Assembly (NCBI RefSeq): GCF_022815725.1
Contig: NZ_JALGRF010000002.1
Coordinates: 124,001 to 188,000, forward strand
Source of the DNA: Streptomyces sp. APSN-46.1
GTDB lineage: Bacteria; Actinomycetota; Actinomycetes; Streptomycetales; Streptomycetaceae
Length of the DNA stretch: 64,000 nucleotides
Direction: 5' to 3'
The notes below the pieces were generated by a model, which searched no databases, was not told where the DNA came from, and saw only the letters and a program-made list of their open reading frames with translations. The number at the start of each line of letters is the position of its first letter. Position 1 is the first letter of the stretch. The translations under genes were made by a program, and so were the position numbers. This document shows positions 16,771 through 24,690 of this stretch, piece after piece.

Positions 16771-17628
16771 ATGAAGCTGCTGCGTGTCGGACCGGTCGGG
16801 TCGGAGCGCCCCGCGCTGCTCGACCGCGACGGGATCCTGCGGGACCTGTCCGGCCTGATCACGGATGTGGACGGCGCGGTGCTCGCGGACGACTCCGTGC
16901 TGTCCCGGGTACGGGAAGCGGCGGAATCCGGCGAGCTCCCGGTGCTCGACGCGGAGGGGCTGCGCACCGGCTCCCCGGTCGGCCGGATCGGCAAGATCGT
17001 GGGCATCGGGCTGAACTACTTCGGTCACGCGGCGGAGATCGGCGCGGAGCCGCCGGCCGAGCCGATCCTGTTCCTGAAGGCCGCGGACACCGTGGTCGGC
17101 CCGGATGACACCGTGCTCATCCCGCGCGGCAGCGTGAAGACCGACTGGGAGGCCGAACTCGGCGTCGTCATCGGCAGCACCGCCCGCTACCTGTCCTCCG
17201 CCGAGGAGGGTCTCGCGCACGTCGGCGGGTACGTGCTGGTCAACGACGTCTCGGAGCGCGAGTTCCAGATCGAGCGCGGCGGCACCTGGGACAAGGGCAA
17301 GAACTGCGAGACCTTCACCCCGCTCGGCCCCTGGCTGCTCACCGCTGACGAGGTCCCCGACCCGCAGGTACTGGGCGTCAAGCTGTGGGTCAACGGGGAG
17401 CTCAAGCAGGACGGGAACACCGCGGACCAGATCTTCCCGGTCGGCGAGGTCGTGCGGTACCTGAGCCAGTTCATGACCCTGCACCCGGGCGATGTCATCG
17501 TCACCGGTACGCCGGCGGGCGTGGCCATGGGCCAGCCGGAGCCGAAGCCGTACCTGCGGGCGGGTGACGTCGTGGAGCTGGAGATCGAGGGCCTGGGGCG
17601 GCAGCGCCAGGAGTTCAAGGGCGCTTGA
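16771..17628 (+). CDS. Fumarylacetoacetate hydrolase (FAH) family protein
   Basis: A 285-residue cytosolic enzyme. The FAH fold is recognised from VGIGLNYFGHAAEIG, PILFLKAADTVVGPDD, the metal-binding glutamates in DWEAELGVVIG, the metal aspartate in YVLVNDVSEREFQ, and GDVIVTGTPAGVAMG. FAH-family enzymes split or isomerise C-C bonds of ring-cleavage products such as fumarylpyruvate or hydroxyheptadienedioate; the exact substrate cannot be read from sequence. The ATG at 16771 has GGGAGA 6-8 bases upstream; an ATG at 16765 is too close. It stands alone, with a TnpB element immediately downstream. Confidence 0.88.
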   Translation: MKLLRVGPVGSERPALLDRDGILRDLSGLITDVDGAVLADDSVLSRVREAAESGELPVLDAEGLRTGSPVGRIGKIVGIGLNYFGHAAEIGAEPPAEPILFLKAADTVVGPDDTVLIPRGSVKTDWEAELGVVIGSTARYLSSAEEGLAHVGGYVLVNDVSEREFQIERGGTWDKGKNCETFTPLGPWLLTADEVPDPQVLGVKLWVNGELKQDGNTADQIFPVGEVVRYLSQFMTLHPGDVIVTGTPAGVAMGQPEPKPYLRAGDVVELEIEGLGRQRQEFKGA

Positions 17629-17629
17629 C

Positions 17630-17780
17630 GATACTCGCTCCCGTGAATCGGGGGCGATTCCCTTCAGCTCGCGTGAGCGGGCTTTGGGGCTTCACGCATC
17701 CGCCTACGGCCGGTGGCCGGGACTCGCACCCTGGGGGTGCTGCGCGTGCTGTTGATGTCCGAGCCGCCCGTCCGGCGGGC
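17630..17780 (-). ncRNA. Candidate omega-RNA (reRNA) at the 3' end of tnpB
   Basis: TnpB guide RNAs overlap the 3' end of tnpB and run to the element's right end. Here the last ~110 bases of the gene plus the next ~35 contain compact hairpins: GCTCGCGTGAGC around 17667-17678 and GAATCG/CGATTC at 17645-17660. The 16 or more bases beyond the right end, inside the FAH 3' end, would be the guide. Location follows from family knowledge; no transcript is shown. Confidence 0.4.
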
Positions 17781-19060
17781 TCGGGCCTCGATCTCGACCG
17801 AGGCGTTGTGGTCGGCGTCGTCCTCGTGCCCGCAGTGGGTGCAGGCGAACAGTCGGCCGCATCCCTTACGGGATTCGGCATCGACCTGGCCGCAGGCGGC
17901 GCAGGTCTGGGAGGTGTGGAACGGCGGCACGGCGACGAGTACGGATCCGTAGCTGCGGGCCTTGTATTCAAGCTGCCGCCGCCGTTCGCCCGGGGCATTG
18001 TCGAAGACCGACCTGTTCAGCCCAGCCTTCTGTCGGACGTTCTTACCCGGCTCCTCGGCAGTGCCCTTCGCCGACTTGCTCATGTTCTTCACGCACAGGT
18101 CCTCGATGCCGATCAGGCCGTGGTTTTTGGCGAGGTCGGTGGTGAGCTTGTGCGTGAAGTCCCTTCGCCGGTTGGCCCGGCGGGTGGTGAGCGTCGCGAT
18201 CTGGGCGATCGTCGCGCGCAGGCGGTTGCTGTACTTCTCTCCGTTGTGCTTCTTCGCGTAGGTGAACTGGCGCGCCTTGCGCTGCTCCAGTGCCTTGAGA
18301 CGCTTCTTCTCGTTGGCGGTGAGCGTCTGCGGCATGAGCCTGGGTGTGGTCTCGGTGGACACGAACGCGGAGGCGGCGACGCCGAAGTCCACCCCGCACG
18401 CGGGTTTCCCGTTCGGCGCGTCCGGCTTGCGGCCGGTATGGACGCCCAAGGAGATGTGCCAGCCGTTGCCGTCCCGGGAGACGGTGGCGTTACGGATCGT
18501 GCCCCCGATGGCTCGGGAGAGCCGGAACCGCAGCCAGCCGAGTTTCGGCAGACGCACCTCGGCCCACTTGCGGTTCAGCTTGCGGACCTCGACCGCCTGC
18601 CCCGGAAACGGGACCGACAGGCGGTGGCCGCGCTTCTTCCGCACCGGAAACCCAGCAGGATGCCCCGGGTTCCAGAAGTTGTCGTACGCCCGGTCGAGGC
18701 TGCGCAGGATCTGCTGCCCCGCCTGCGCCGGCAGGTCACCGATCCAGTCGAGATCCGTGCGGGCAGCGGTCAAGTGCTTGCACTGCTCGGCCGAGCGCAG
18801 GGTGTACCGGCGCTGCTCCCACAGGTACACGCGCTGCTCCAAGGCCACGTTCCACAGAGCACGCGCCGTATGACCCCACCCGGTCAGGATCTCGTCCTGG
18901 ACCTTGGTGGGGTACGCACGATACCTGCGCCCCGCGTCTGCCTTCATGGCCCCCCATCGTGCCGACACTTCGCGGACGACATGACCCAGTTCCGAAAAAA
19001 GACAGATATTGCGCTTTCCTGATGCACGCGCATTTGTCGTGAACTTCCCGCTTATTGTGA
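17635..19060 (-). mobile_element. TnpB-only IS200/IS605-like element
   Basis: A unit carrying one gene, tnpB, and no tnpA transposase. It sits between the FAH gene and the end of the Gfo/Idh gene. Its right boundary appears to lie near 17635, after a small hairpin (GAATCG, GGGG, CGATTC at 17645-17660). The left boundary is probably near 19050-19075, because the last ten codons of the neighbouring oxidoreductase look foreign. Exact ends could not be fixed, and movement would need a TnpA supplied in trans. Confidence 0.65.
17664..18947 (-). CDS. tnpB: RNA-guided endonuclease TnpB
   Basis: A 427-residue protein of normal TnpB length. The RuvC catalytic residues appear intact: Asp about 187 in GVDFG, Glu about 282 in GIEDL, and Asp about 379 in DDADHNAS. 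A four-cysteine zinc ribbon (CAACG, later CTHCG) lies between the second and third. TnpB cuts DNA next to a short TAM, guided by an omega-RNA from the element's 3' end, and helps keep the element at its donor site. The ATG at 18947 follows a G-rich stretch; a long in-frame extension upstream reads through the neighbouring gene and is rejected. Confidence 0.9.
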   Translation of the reverse strand: MKADAGRRYRAYPTKVQDEILTGWGHTARALWNVALEQRVYLWEQRRYTLRSAEQCKHLTAARTDLDWIGDLPAQAGQQILRSLDRAYDNFWNPGHPAGFPVRKKRGHRLSVPFPGQAVEVRKLNRKWAEVRLPKLGWLRFRLSRAIGGTIRNATVSRDGNGWHISLGVHTGRKPDAPNGKPACGVDFGVAASAFVSTETTPRLMPQTLTANEKKRLKALEQRKARQFTYAKKHNGEKYSNRLRATIAQIATLTTRRANRRRDFTHKLTTDLAKNHGLIGIEDLCVKNMSKSAKGTAEEPGKNVRQKAGLNRSVFDNAPGERRRQLEYKARSYGSVLVAVPPFHTSQTCAACGQVDAESRKGCGRLFACTHCGHEDDADHNASVEIEARARRTGGSDINSTRSTPRVRVPATGRRRMREAPKPAHAS

Positions 19061-20155
19061 ATCGGACATATCGGCAGCAATGTCTACCGTCACCCCATCC
19101 CGGGACGACGTACGCGCCGCCTCCAGAACCGCCAGGCACCGCGCCGCCTCGTGCGCGGTGACCGGAGCCGGTCCGCCCTCGCGCAGGGCGGCCGCCACCG
19201 CCGCGTAGTACGCCGGGTAGTCGCCCGGGAGGGTCGGTACGGGCGTTCCGCCGCCGGTCGCCGGGGACTCCCCGGAGCCGAGCCGGCCCCACATGTGCTC
19301 CGGCTCCTCGCCCCACGGCTGCCCGCCCCCCGGGCGCAGCCCCTCGCGCAGGGCGGCCTCCTGCGGGTCCAGGCCGTACTTGACGTAGCCCGCGCGGGAT
19401 CCGAGGACGCGGAACCGCGGCCCGAGCTGGGCGGTCGTCGCGCTGACGTAGAGGTGGGAGCGGACCCCGCTCGCGTGGGTGAGGGCGATGAAGGTGTCGT
19501 CGTCGGTCTCGGCGCCCGGGCGGCGGACGTCGGCCTCCGCGTAGACCCGTACCGCCGGGCCGAACAGGACGAGTGCCTGGTCCACGACGTGGCTGCCGAG
19601 GTCGTACAGCAGGCCGCCGATCTCCTCCGGGGCGCCGGACTCGCGCCAGCCGCCCTTGAGTTGCGGACGCCAGCGCTCGAAGCGGGACTCGAAGCGCTGG
19701 ATCTCGCCGAGTTCGCCGTCGGCGATGAGCCGGCGCAGGGTGAGGAAGTCGTTGTCCCAGCGGCGGTTCTGGAAGACGGAGAGGAAGGTTCCGGTCCGCT
19801 CGGCCAGATCGGTGAGCTCGCGGGCCTCGGCGGCGGTGGCGGCGAGCGGCTTGTCCACGACGACCGGGACGCCGGCGGTGAGGGCGGCGGTGGCCAGGGG
19901 GACGTGGGTCTTGTTGGGGGAGGCGATGACGACGAGATCGACGCGCGGGCCCGCCCCTTCCCACAGCTCGGTCGCGGTGGTGGCGATCCGGACACCGGGG
20001 TGCGCCTCGCGGGCCTGGGCCTGGCGGCCGGGGTCGGAGGTGACGACCGTGTCGAGGACGAGCCCGTCGGTGGCGGAGACCAGGGGGGCGTGGAAGACGG
20101 AACCGGCGAGTCCGTAGCCGATGAGTCCGACGCGGAGGGGGGTGGAGGGGTGCAT
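19052..20155 (-). CDS. Gfo/Idh/MocA family NAD(P)-dependent oxidoreductase
   Basis: A 367-residue protein. The N-terminal Rossmann motif is RVGLIGYGLAGSVFHAPL (GxGxxG variant), followed by VVIASPNKTHVPLA and the signature VVVDKPLA with the catalytic Lys. The second domain has GGLLYDLGSHVVDQALVLFG. Members oxidise or epimerise sugars, inositols and related polyols. The last ~10 residues (DIAADMSDSQ) do not look like the family's end and may come from the adjoining IS insertion. It is divergent from a ROK regulator and shares a palindromic operator with it, so regulation by that protein is likely. Confidence 0.85.
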   Translation of the reverse strand: MHPSTPLRVGLIGYGLAGSVFHAPLVSATDGLVLDTVVTSDPGRQAQAREAHPGVRIATTATELWEGAGPRVDLVVIASPNKTHVPLATAALTAGVPVVVDKPLAATAAEARELTDLAERTGTFLSVFQNRRWDNDFLTLRRLIADGELGEIQRFESRFERWRPQLKGGWRESGAPEEIGGLLYDLGSHVVDQALVLFGPAVRVYAEADVRRPGAETDDDTFIALTHASGVRSHLYVSATTAQLGPRFRVLGSRAGYVKYGLDPQEAALREGLRPGGGQPWGEEPEHMWGRLGSGESPATGGGTPVPTLPGDYPAYYAAVAAALREGGPAPVTAHEAARCLAVLEAARTSSRDGVTVDIAADMSDSQ

Positions 20156-20166
20156 GGGACCACTTT

Positions 20167-20181
20167 GGCAACAGTGTTGCC
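20167..20181. promoter_or_regulatory. Palindromic operator between divergent Gfo/Idh and ROK genes
   Basis: The inverted repeat GGCAAC-AGT-GTTGCC lies 12 bases upstream of the oxidoreductase ATG and about 30 upstream of the ROK start. A perfect dyad in a divergent regulator/enzyme spacer suggests an autoregulatory operator of the ROK protein. Confidence 0.6.
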
Positions 20182-20210
20182 TAAGTGCAAGGAGGGTGGA
20201 CAATGGGCGG

Positions 20211-21386
20211 GTGAACAGGGCAAACGGTGAGGGGCGGGACGGTGGGGACGGTGGCGGTGGCGGGCGCGGTGCCGGCCGCGACGGTGGGCGGGGCGGCGGG
20301 CGCGGTGCCGGCCGTGGTGCCGGGCGCGGTGCCGGCCGCGGTGGCGCGAACCTGCCGGCGCTGCGCGGGCACAACGACGCGCTGGTACTGGATCTGCTGC
20401 GCGGCGCGGGACCGGCCGGGTGGGGGCGGGCCGAGCTGGCCGACCGTACGGGCCTCACCCCGCAAGCCGTCAGCAAGATCACGGCGCGGCTCCGGGCGGA
20501 GGGCCTGGTCGCGGAGGCCGGGCGGGGCGTGTCCACCGGCGGCAAACCGCGGACGCTGCTGAGGCTCGTCGCGGAGGCGCGCCATGTGGTCGGGGTGCAT
20601 GTCGATCGCGACGCGTTGCGGGCGGTACGGGTGGACCTGGCGGGCCGTCTCGCGGCGGAATGGCGCGTGCCGTTGGACTTCGGAGCCGGGCCGGCGGTGG
20701 TGGTGGAGGCGGTCGTACGGGCGGTCGCGCGGGTCGCGCCGGAGCCGGCCGCGGCGCTCCTGGGGGTGGGGGTCGCCGCACCGGGGCCCCTCGACTGGCG
20801 GACCGGGGTGCTGGGGCGGGTGACGGGGTTTCCGCAATGGGAGGGGTTCCCATTGCGGGAGGTACTGGAGGGGCGGTTGGGCGTGCCGGTGGTGGTGGAC
20901 AAGGACACCAACGCGGGCGCGGCCACGGCCGGCGGTTCCGGGACCTCGGTCTACCTGCACGTCGGGACCGGCCTGGGGGCGGGGCTGCGGCTGGACGGCG
21001 AGGTGTACCGGGGCGCGCGGTCGGCGGCGGGGGAGTTCGGGCACCAGGTGCTGGCGCTGGACGGGCCGCCGTGCCGGTGCGGGGGGCGGGGGTGCGTGGA
21101 GGTGCTGTGCCTGGGGGCGGTGGCGCGGGGGGACGTCGCCGAGGCGGCGCGGGTGCTGGGGGAGGCGGCGGCGAACCTGGTCGCGCTGCTCGATGTGGAC
21201 CGGGTGTTGCTGGGCGGCCGCGTGGTGGGGGGCGCGGCGGAGGTGTTCCTGGCCGGGGTACGGGGGGTGCTGGCGGCGCGGGCGCTGGGGGGAGCGGAGG
21301 CCCCGGCGGTGGCGCTGGCCGCGGGAGGGGTGGCGGAGGGCGCGGCGGAACTGGTGTGGGGCCCCTTCTTCGGCCGCCCGGCGTGA
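20211..21386 (+). CDS. ROK family transcriptional regulator
   Basis: A 391-residue protein starting at GTG 20211 (GTG 20196 is an alternative). The first ~40 residues are a Gly/Arg low-complexity repeat (RGAGRGAGRGAGRG). A winged helix-turn-helix follows (RAELADRTGLTPQAVSKITA, RLRAEGLVAE). The ROK domain has the ATP/sugar-kinase-like GVGVAAPGPLD, GTGLGAGLRLDGEVYRG and the zinc motif CRCGGRGCVEV (CxCGxxGCxE). It probably represses the divergent oxidoreductase in response to a sugar-type ligand; this role is inferred from context. Confidence 0.88.
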   Translation: MNRANGEGRDGGDGGGGGRGAGRDGGRGGGRGAGRGAGRGAGRGGANLPALRGHNDALVLDLLRGAGPAGWGRAELADRTGLTPQAVSKITARLRAEGLVAEAGRGVSTGGKPRTLLRLVAEARHVVGVHVDRDALRAVRVDLAGRLAAEWRVPLDFGAGPAVVVEAVVRAVARVAPEPAAALLGVGVAAPGPLDWRTGVLGRVTGFPQWEGFPLREVLEGRLGVPVVVDKDTNAGAATAGGSGTSVYLHVGTGLGAGLRLDGEVYRGARSAAGEFGHQVLALDGPPCRCGGRGCVEVLCLGAVARGDVAEAARVLGEAAANLVALLDVDRVLLGGRVVGGAAEVFLAGVRGVLAARALGGAEAPAVALAAGGVAEGAAELVWGPFFGRPA

Positions 21387-21767
21387 TGCCCGTGATGCCC
21401 GTGATGCCGAACTCCGCCCCGCGCCTCAATCGCCGGCGGGGCTGGATCCGGGGCTCCGCCCCGCGCCCTGGGTGCTGACGGGCTTGGGGTGGGTGGCGGG
21501 CCTCGACCCCGGGGTTCGGGGCTCTGACCCGTGCCCCGCGCCTCAATCGCCGGCGGGGCATGTGTTGGGTGGGGCCGTGGTGTGGTTGACCCCGTGCGCC
21601 GATCGGGCGTAAACCGGGGGGCACCGGCGCGCGGCGGGCGGGGAAGGGCCGCGCGCGCGTGGGAGGGTGCGGGCAGGGGCGGGCCGATTGTCGCCTCGTC
21701 CGATCGTCATCCCGTCCCGTCCCGTCCCGACCCGTCCCGACCGTCTGGCGAGCAGCGAAGGTCTTCC
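21387..21767. repeat. Intergenic region with two copies of a dispersed GC-rich repeat
   Basis: A 381-bp stretch with no gene. Two copies of the element CCCCGCGCCTCAATCGCCGG (followed by CGGGGC) lie at 21417-21444 and 21534-21559. Each can fold, and further copies occur at 26697 and, inverted, at 58617. GGGGCTCCGCCCC-type hairpins nearby could terminate the ROK transcript. Three CCGTGATGC units occur at 21388-21408 and short CCCGT repeats at 21711-21750, just before the next gene. Confidence 0.75.
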
Positions 21768-22523
21768 ATGCGACTGCGCAAAGCCCTTGCCCTCTCCGCC
21801 GTCCTCCTCGCCACCGCCGCGCCCACCGCCGCCGCGGACATCGACGCCGGCGGTGGTGCCCGGCCCGCACCCGCGCTGCCCTCCCGCGCCCAGGCCACCT
21901 GCGGCGACGGAAAGAGCACCGCGTTCCCCATCGGGTCCCGCATCCGCGGCGGCCCGGCCGTCTACCGGACCAGCGGCGGGCCGCAGACCTGGTTCCTGGA
22001 CCTGACCAACACCACCGGCTCCGCCTGCACGGCCATCCACCCCGTCGTCGTCTTCACCGACAAGGCCCGCACCCTGCGCCCCGCCCACCTGCGGATGGAG
22101 TTCGACGCCCCCGGCGGAAGCTTCCCCGTCAGCCTGGAGCACACCGACCGCGACGAGATCATCGCCGTGTTCGACGGCGGCGACGCCTTCTCCGGGTTCT
22201 CCGTCGGCGCCGGCGGCTCGCTGACCGTCAAGGTGCGGCTCGCCTTCGCCCCCGACGCCCCGCACGGCGAGGTCGTCGCCGACGCCGCACTCGTCCAGCG
22301 CAACGGAGACGACGGCGACTGGGTCGGCGAGGCCGGCGGCTACCGCTTCTCGATCGAGGGATCGGACGAGGAGTCGGGCGAGGAGTCGGGCGAAGCCGGG
22401 ACCCTCGCGGACACCGGCCCGCGCGGGTGGACGTACGAGACGTACAGGGCGTACGGGACCGCGGCCGCGGTCGCCCTCGTCGCCGGCGGCGGACTCCTGC
22501 TGGGGGCCCGCCGCCTGCGCTGA
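21768..22523 (+). CDS. Secreted surface protein with LADTG sorting signal
   Basis: A 251-residue protein with an N-terminal signal peptide (LALSAVLLATAAPTAAA). A beta-rich domain of about 170 residues contains two cysteines (ATCGDGKS and GSACTAIH). An acidic spacer (EGSDEESGEESGEAG) precedes a C-terminal LADTG, a membrane segment (AAAVALVAGGGLLLGA) and the basic tail RRLR. LAXTG followed by helix and Arg tail is the class E sortase sorting signal, so the protein is expected to be linked to peptidoglycan, perhaps by the sortase at 14906. Function of the globular part unknown. Confidence 0.75.
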   Translation: MRLRKALALSAVLLATAAPTAAADIDAGGGARPAPALPSRAQATCGDGKSTAFPIGSRIRGGPAVYRTSGGPQTWFLDLTNTTGSACTAIHPVVVFTDKARTLRPAHLRMEFDAPGGSFPVSLEHTDRDEIIAVFDGGDAFSGFSVGAGGSLTVKVRLAFAPDAPHGEVVADAALVQRNGDDGDWVGEAGGYRFSIEGSDEESGEESGEAGTLADTGPRGWTYETYRAYGTAAAVALVAGGGLLLGARRLR

Positions 22524-22631
22524 CCGGCAGACATGGCACGCAGGCCGGCGAACAGGCCGACCAGCCCGGCGTACAGGCCGACCGGCGGACGCGCAGGACG
22601 GCCGGCTCACCGGCCGACGTACAGTCCGAGC

Positions 22632-23399
22632 GTGGAAGAACAGATCCCGCCGCCCCATCGCCCCGGATCGCCCGTCCGCTCCGGCATCCCCGAGCACGGC
22701 CGCGTCCCCAAGTACTACGCAGTCAAAGCCCGCATCGCGGAGCTGCTCGACGAGCTCGGCGAAGGCGGGCTCCTGCCCACCGAGCGCGATCTCGCCGAGC
22801 GGTACGAGGTCTCCCGCGAGACCGTACGCCAGGCCCTGCGCGAGCTCCTGCTCGAAGGCCGGCTCCGCCGCGCCGGGCGGGGCACCGTCGTGGCCGGGCC
22901 GAAGCTGGAGCAGCCGCTGTCGCTCGCCAGCTACACCGAGGGCGTGCGCCGCCAGGGGCGCACGCCCGGCCGTCACCTCATCGGCCTGGAGCGGTTCCCG
23001 TGCCCGCCCGACCTGGCCCGCGGCATCGGCGCCGAAGCCGGCGAGCCCGTCTGGCACCTGGAGCGCGTGCTGCTGGCCGACGACGAACGGGTCGGCCTGG
23101 AGAGCACGTACATCCGGGTCGCCCGGGCGCCCCGCCTGGACAGCGATTTCCAGCCGGACTCCTCCTTCTACGGCTATCTCCACGACAGCCTCGGCATCTC
23201 CTTCGGGGACGCCGACGAGAAGCTGGAGACCGTACTGGCGACCCCGCGCGAGGCCCTGCTGATCGGCACCCCGCCGGCCCTGCCGATGCTGCTCATCCAC
23301 CGCTTCTCGCGGGACCAGGACGGCCGTCCCCTGGAGCGGGTGCGTTCGCTCTACCGTGGCGACCGGTTCAGCTTCACGACCCGCCTGAGGCCCGAGTAG
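22632..23399 (+). CDS. GntR family regulator (HutC/UTRA type) of the phosphonate locus
   Basis: A 255-residue regulator. The winged helix-turn-helix has LLPTERDLAERYEVSRETVR and QALRELLLEGRLRRAGRGTV; the C-terminal UTRA ligand domain has VWHLERVLLADDERVGLEST and LLIHRFSRDQDGRPLERVRS. The GTG at 22632 gives the normal family length; the in-frame extension upstream is repetitive. It precedes the phosphonate operon on the same strand. A GGTCTAGTCC dyad in the spacer at 23471 is the likely operator, making this the probable pathway-specific repressor. Confidence 0.85.
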   Translation: MEEQIPPPHRPGSPVRSGIPEHGRVPKYYAVKARIAELLDELGEGGLLPTERDLAERYEVSRETVRQALRELLLEGRLRRAGRGTVVAGPKLEQPLSLASYTEGVRRQGRTPGRHLIGLERFPCPPDLARGIGAEAGEPVWHLERVLLADDERVGLESTYIRVARAPRLDSDFQPDSSFYGYLHDSLGISFGDADEKLETVLATPREALLIGTPPALPMLLIHRFSRDQDGRPLERVRSLYRGDRFSFTTRLRPE

Positions 23400-23470
23400 G
23401 CCCGAGTAGCGCCAATCAATATCCATCCAACGCTCCCAAAAGGGGCGCACTAGCATCACGAGAAGGTAAC

Positions 23471-23480
23471 GGGTCTAGTC
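23471..23480 (+). promoter_or_regulatory. Candidate GntR operator (GGTCTAGTCC) before the phosphonate operon
   Basis: GGTCTAGTCC is a near-perfect dyad of the GntR/HutC type (core GTCTAGAC). It is located about 75-80 bases before the start of the FAD oxidase gene and 70 after the regulator stop. GTTCACC at 23496 nearby could be half of a PHO box, but the following unit is out of the 11-base register, so PhoP control here is only a weak suggestion. Confidence 0.5.
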
Positions 23481-23557
23481 CAAGCGTCGAGGGCTGTTCA
23501 CCGGCCCGTTGACATCGCGACCCCTCCGGGCCACGGGCCGCGACCACCTTGGACGGC

Positions 23558-24685
23558 GTGAGAGTCATAGTCGTCGGAGGCGGCGTGGTCGGCACCATGC
23601 ACGCCTGGCAAGCAGTCGAACGCGGCCACGAGGTCGTCCAGATCGAGCGAGAGGCCGAGGCCCGCGGCGCGTCGCTGCGCAATTTCGGCCAGATCTGGGT
23701 CAGCGGACGGGCCGGGGGCGAGGAGCTCGACACCGCCCTGCGGGCCCGCGAGCTCTGGGAGCGCATCGGCGCGGAGGTGCCCGGCCTGGGCTTCCGCGCC
23801 ATCGGCTCCCTCACCCCCCTACGGGGCGCCCGTGAGTACGCGGTCGCCGAGGCGGCCGCCGCCCGCCCCGACGCCGCCGCCCGCGGCTACGGACTGGTCA
23901 CCGCCGCCGAGGCCCGGGAGATCAACCCCGCCCTGCGCGGGGCCTTCGAGGCGGCCCTGTGGTGCGAGCGGGACGCGGCCGTCGAACCGCGCACCGCCCA
24001 GCTCCACCTCCGCCAGGCCCTGCGCGCCAAAGCGCCCGGCCGCTACACCTTCCTGCCCGGGCGCGAGGTCCGCGAGGTCGTCGGGAACGGCGCCGTCCGC
24101 GACGACCGCGGCGACGTCCACCGCGGCGACATCGTCGTCCTCGCCACCGGCGCCTGGCTGTCCGGCCTGGTCCGCGAGCTGGTCCCCGACCTGCCCGTGC
24201 GCCGCGTCCGGCTCCAGATGATGCAGACCGCCCCGCTCGGCGAGCCGCTCACCACCTCGGTCGCGGACGCCGACAGCTTCCGCTATTACCCCGCGTACAA
24301 GAGCGAAGCCCTCGACGCGCTCAACGCCGAGCAGGCGCAGGCGCCGGTCGCCGCCGCGCACAAGATGCAGCTCCTGATGGTCCAGCGCCAGGACGGCGGA
24401 CTGACCATCGGCGACACCCACGAATACGAGCACCCCTTCGCCTTCGACACCCTCGAAGACCCCTACGAGCACCTCACCGAGGTGGTCGAATCCTTCCTCG
24501 GGCGCCCGCTGCCGAAGATCCACCGCCGCTGGGCCGGCGTGTACGCGCAGTGCACCGACACCACCCGCGTCGTCCACCGCCAGCGGGTGGCCGACGGCGT
24601 CTGGCTGGTGACGGGACCCGGCGGCCGCGGCATGACCTGCTCGCCCGCCATAGCCGAGACCACCGCCGACGAACTGGGCTGGTAG
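23558..24685 (+). CDS. FAD-dependent oxidoreductase of phosphonate catabolism (TIGR03364/HpnW type)
   Basis: About 375 residues. The N-terminal FAD-binding dinucleotide fold is VRVIVVGGGVVGTMHAWQAV. The segment EAEARGASLRNFGQIWVSGR is characteristic of the TIGR03364 family, and the C-terminal FAD contact is VWLVTGPGGRGMTCSPAIA. Family members occur in 2-aminoethylphosphonate loci and are thought to oxidise the aminophosphonate (or an N-methyl form) to phosphonoacetaldehyde. No PhnW transaminase is present, so this enzyme probably performs the first step. GTG 23558 is preferred; TTG 23549 is possible. Confidence 0.8.
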   Translation: MRVIVVGGGVVGTMHAWQAVERGHEVVQIEREAEARGASLRNFGQIWVSGRAGGEELDTALRARELWERIGAEVPGLGFRAIGSLTPLRGAREYAVAEAAAARPDAAARGYGLVTAAEAREINPALRGAFEAALWCERDAAVEPRTAQLHLRQALRAKAPGRYTFLPGREVREVVGNGAVRDDRGDVHRGDIVVLATGAWLSGLVRELVPDLPVRRVRLQMMQTAPLGEPLTTSVADADSFRYYPAYKSEALDALNAEQAQAPVAAAHKMQLLMVQRQDGGLTIGDTHEYEHPFAFDTLEDPYEHLTEVVESFLGRPLPKIHRRWAGVYAQCTDTTRVVHRQRVADGVWLVTGPGGRGMTCSPAIAETTADELGW

Positions 24686-24690
24686 CCACC

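Noticed and set aside
17664..20171. One large 835-codon minus-strand gene covering TnpB and the oxidoreductase region
   Set aside because: The TnpB family start is at 18947. The upstream part is out of frame with the Gfo/Idh protein and yields Arg/Pro-rich shadow sequence.
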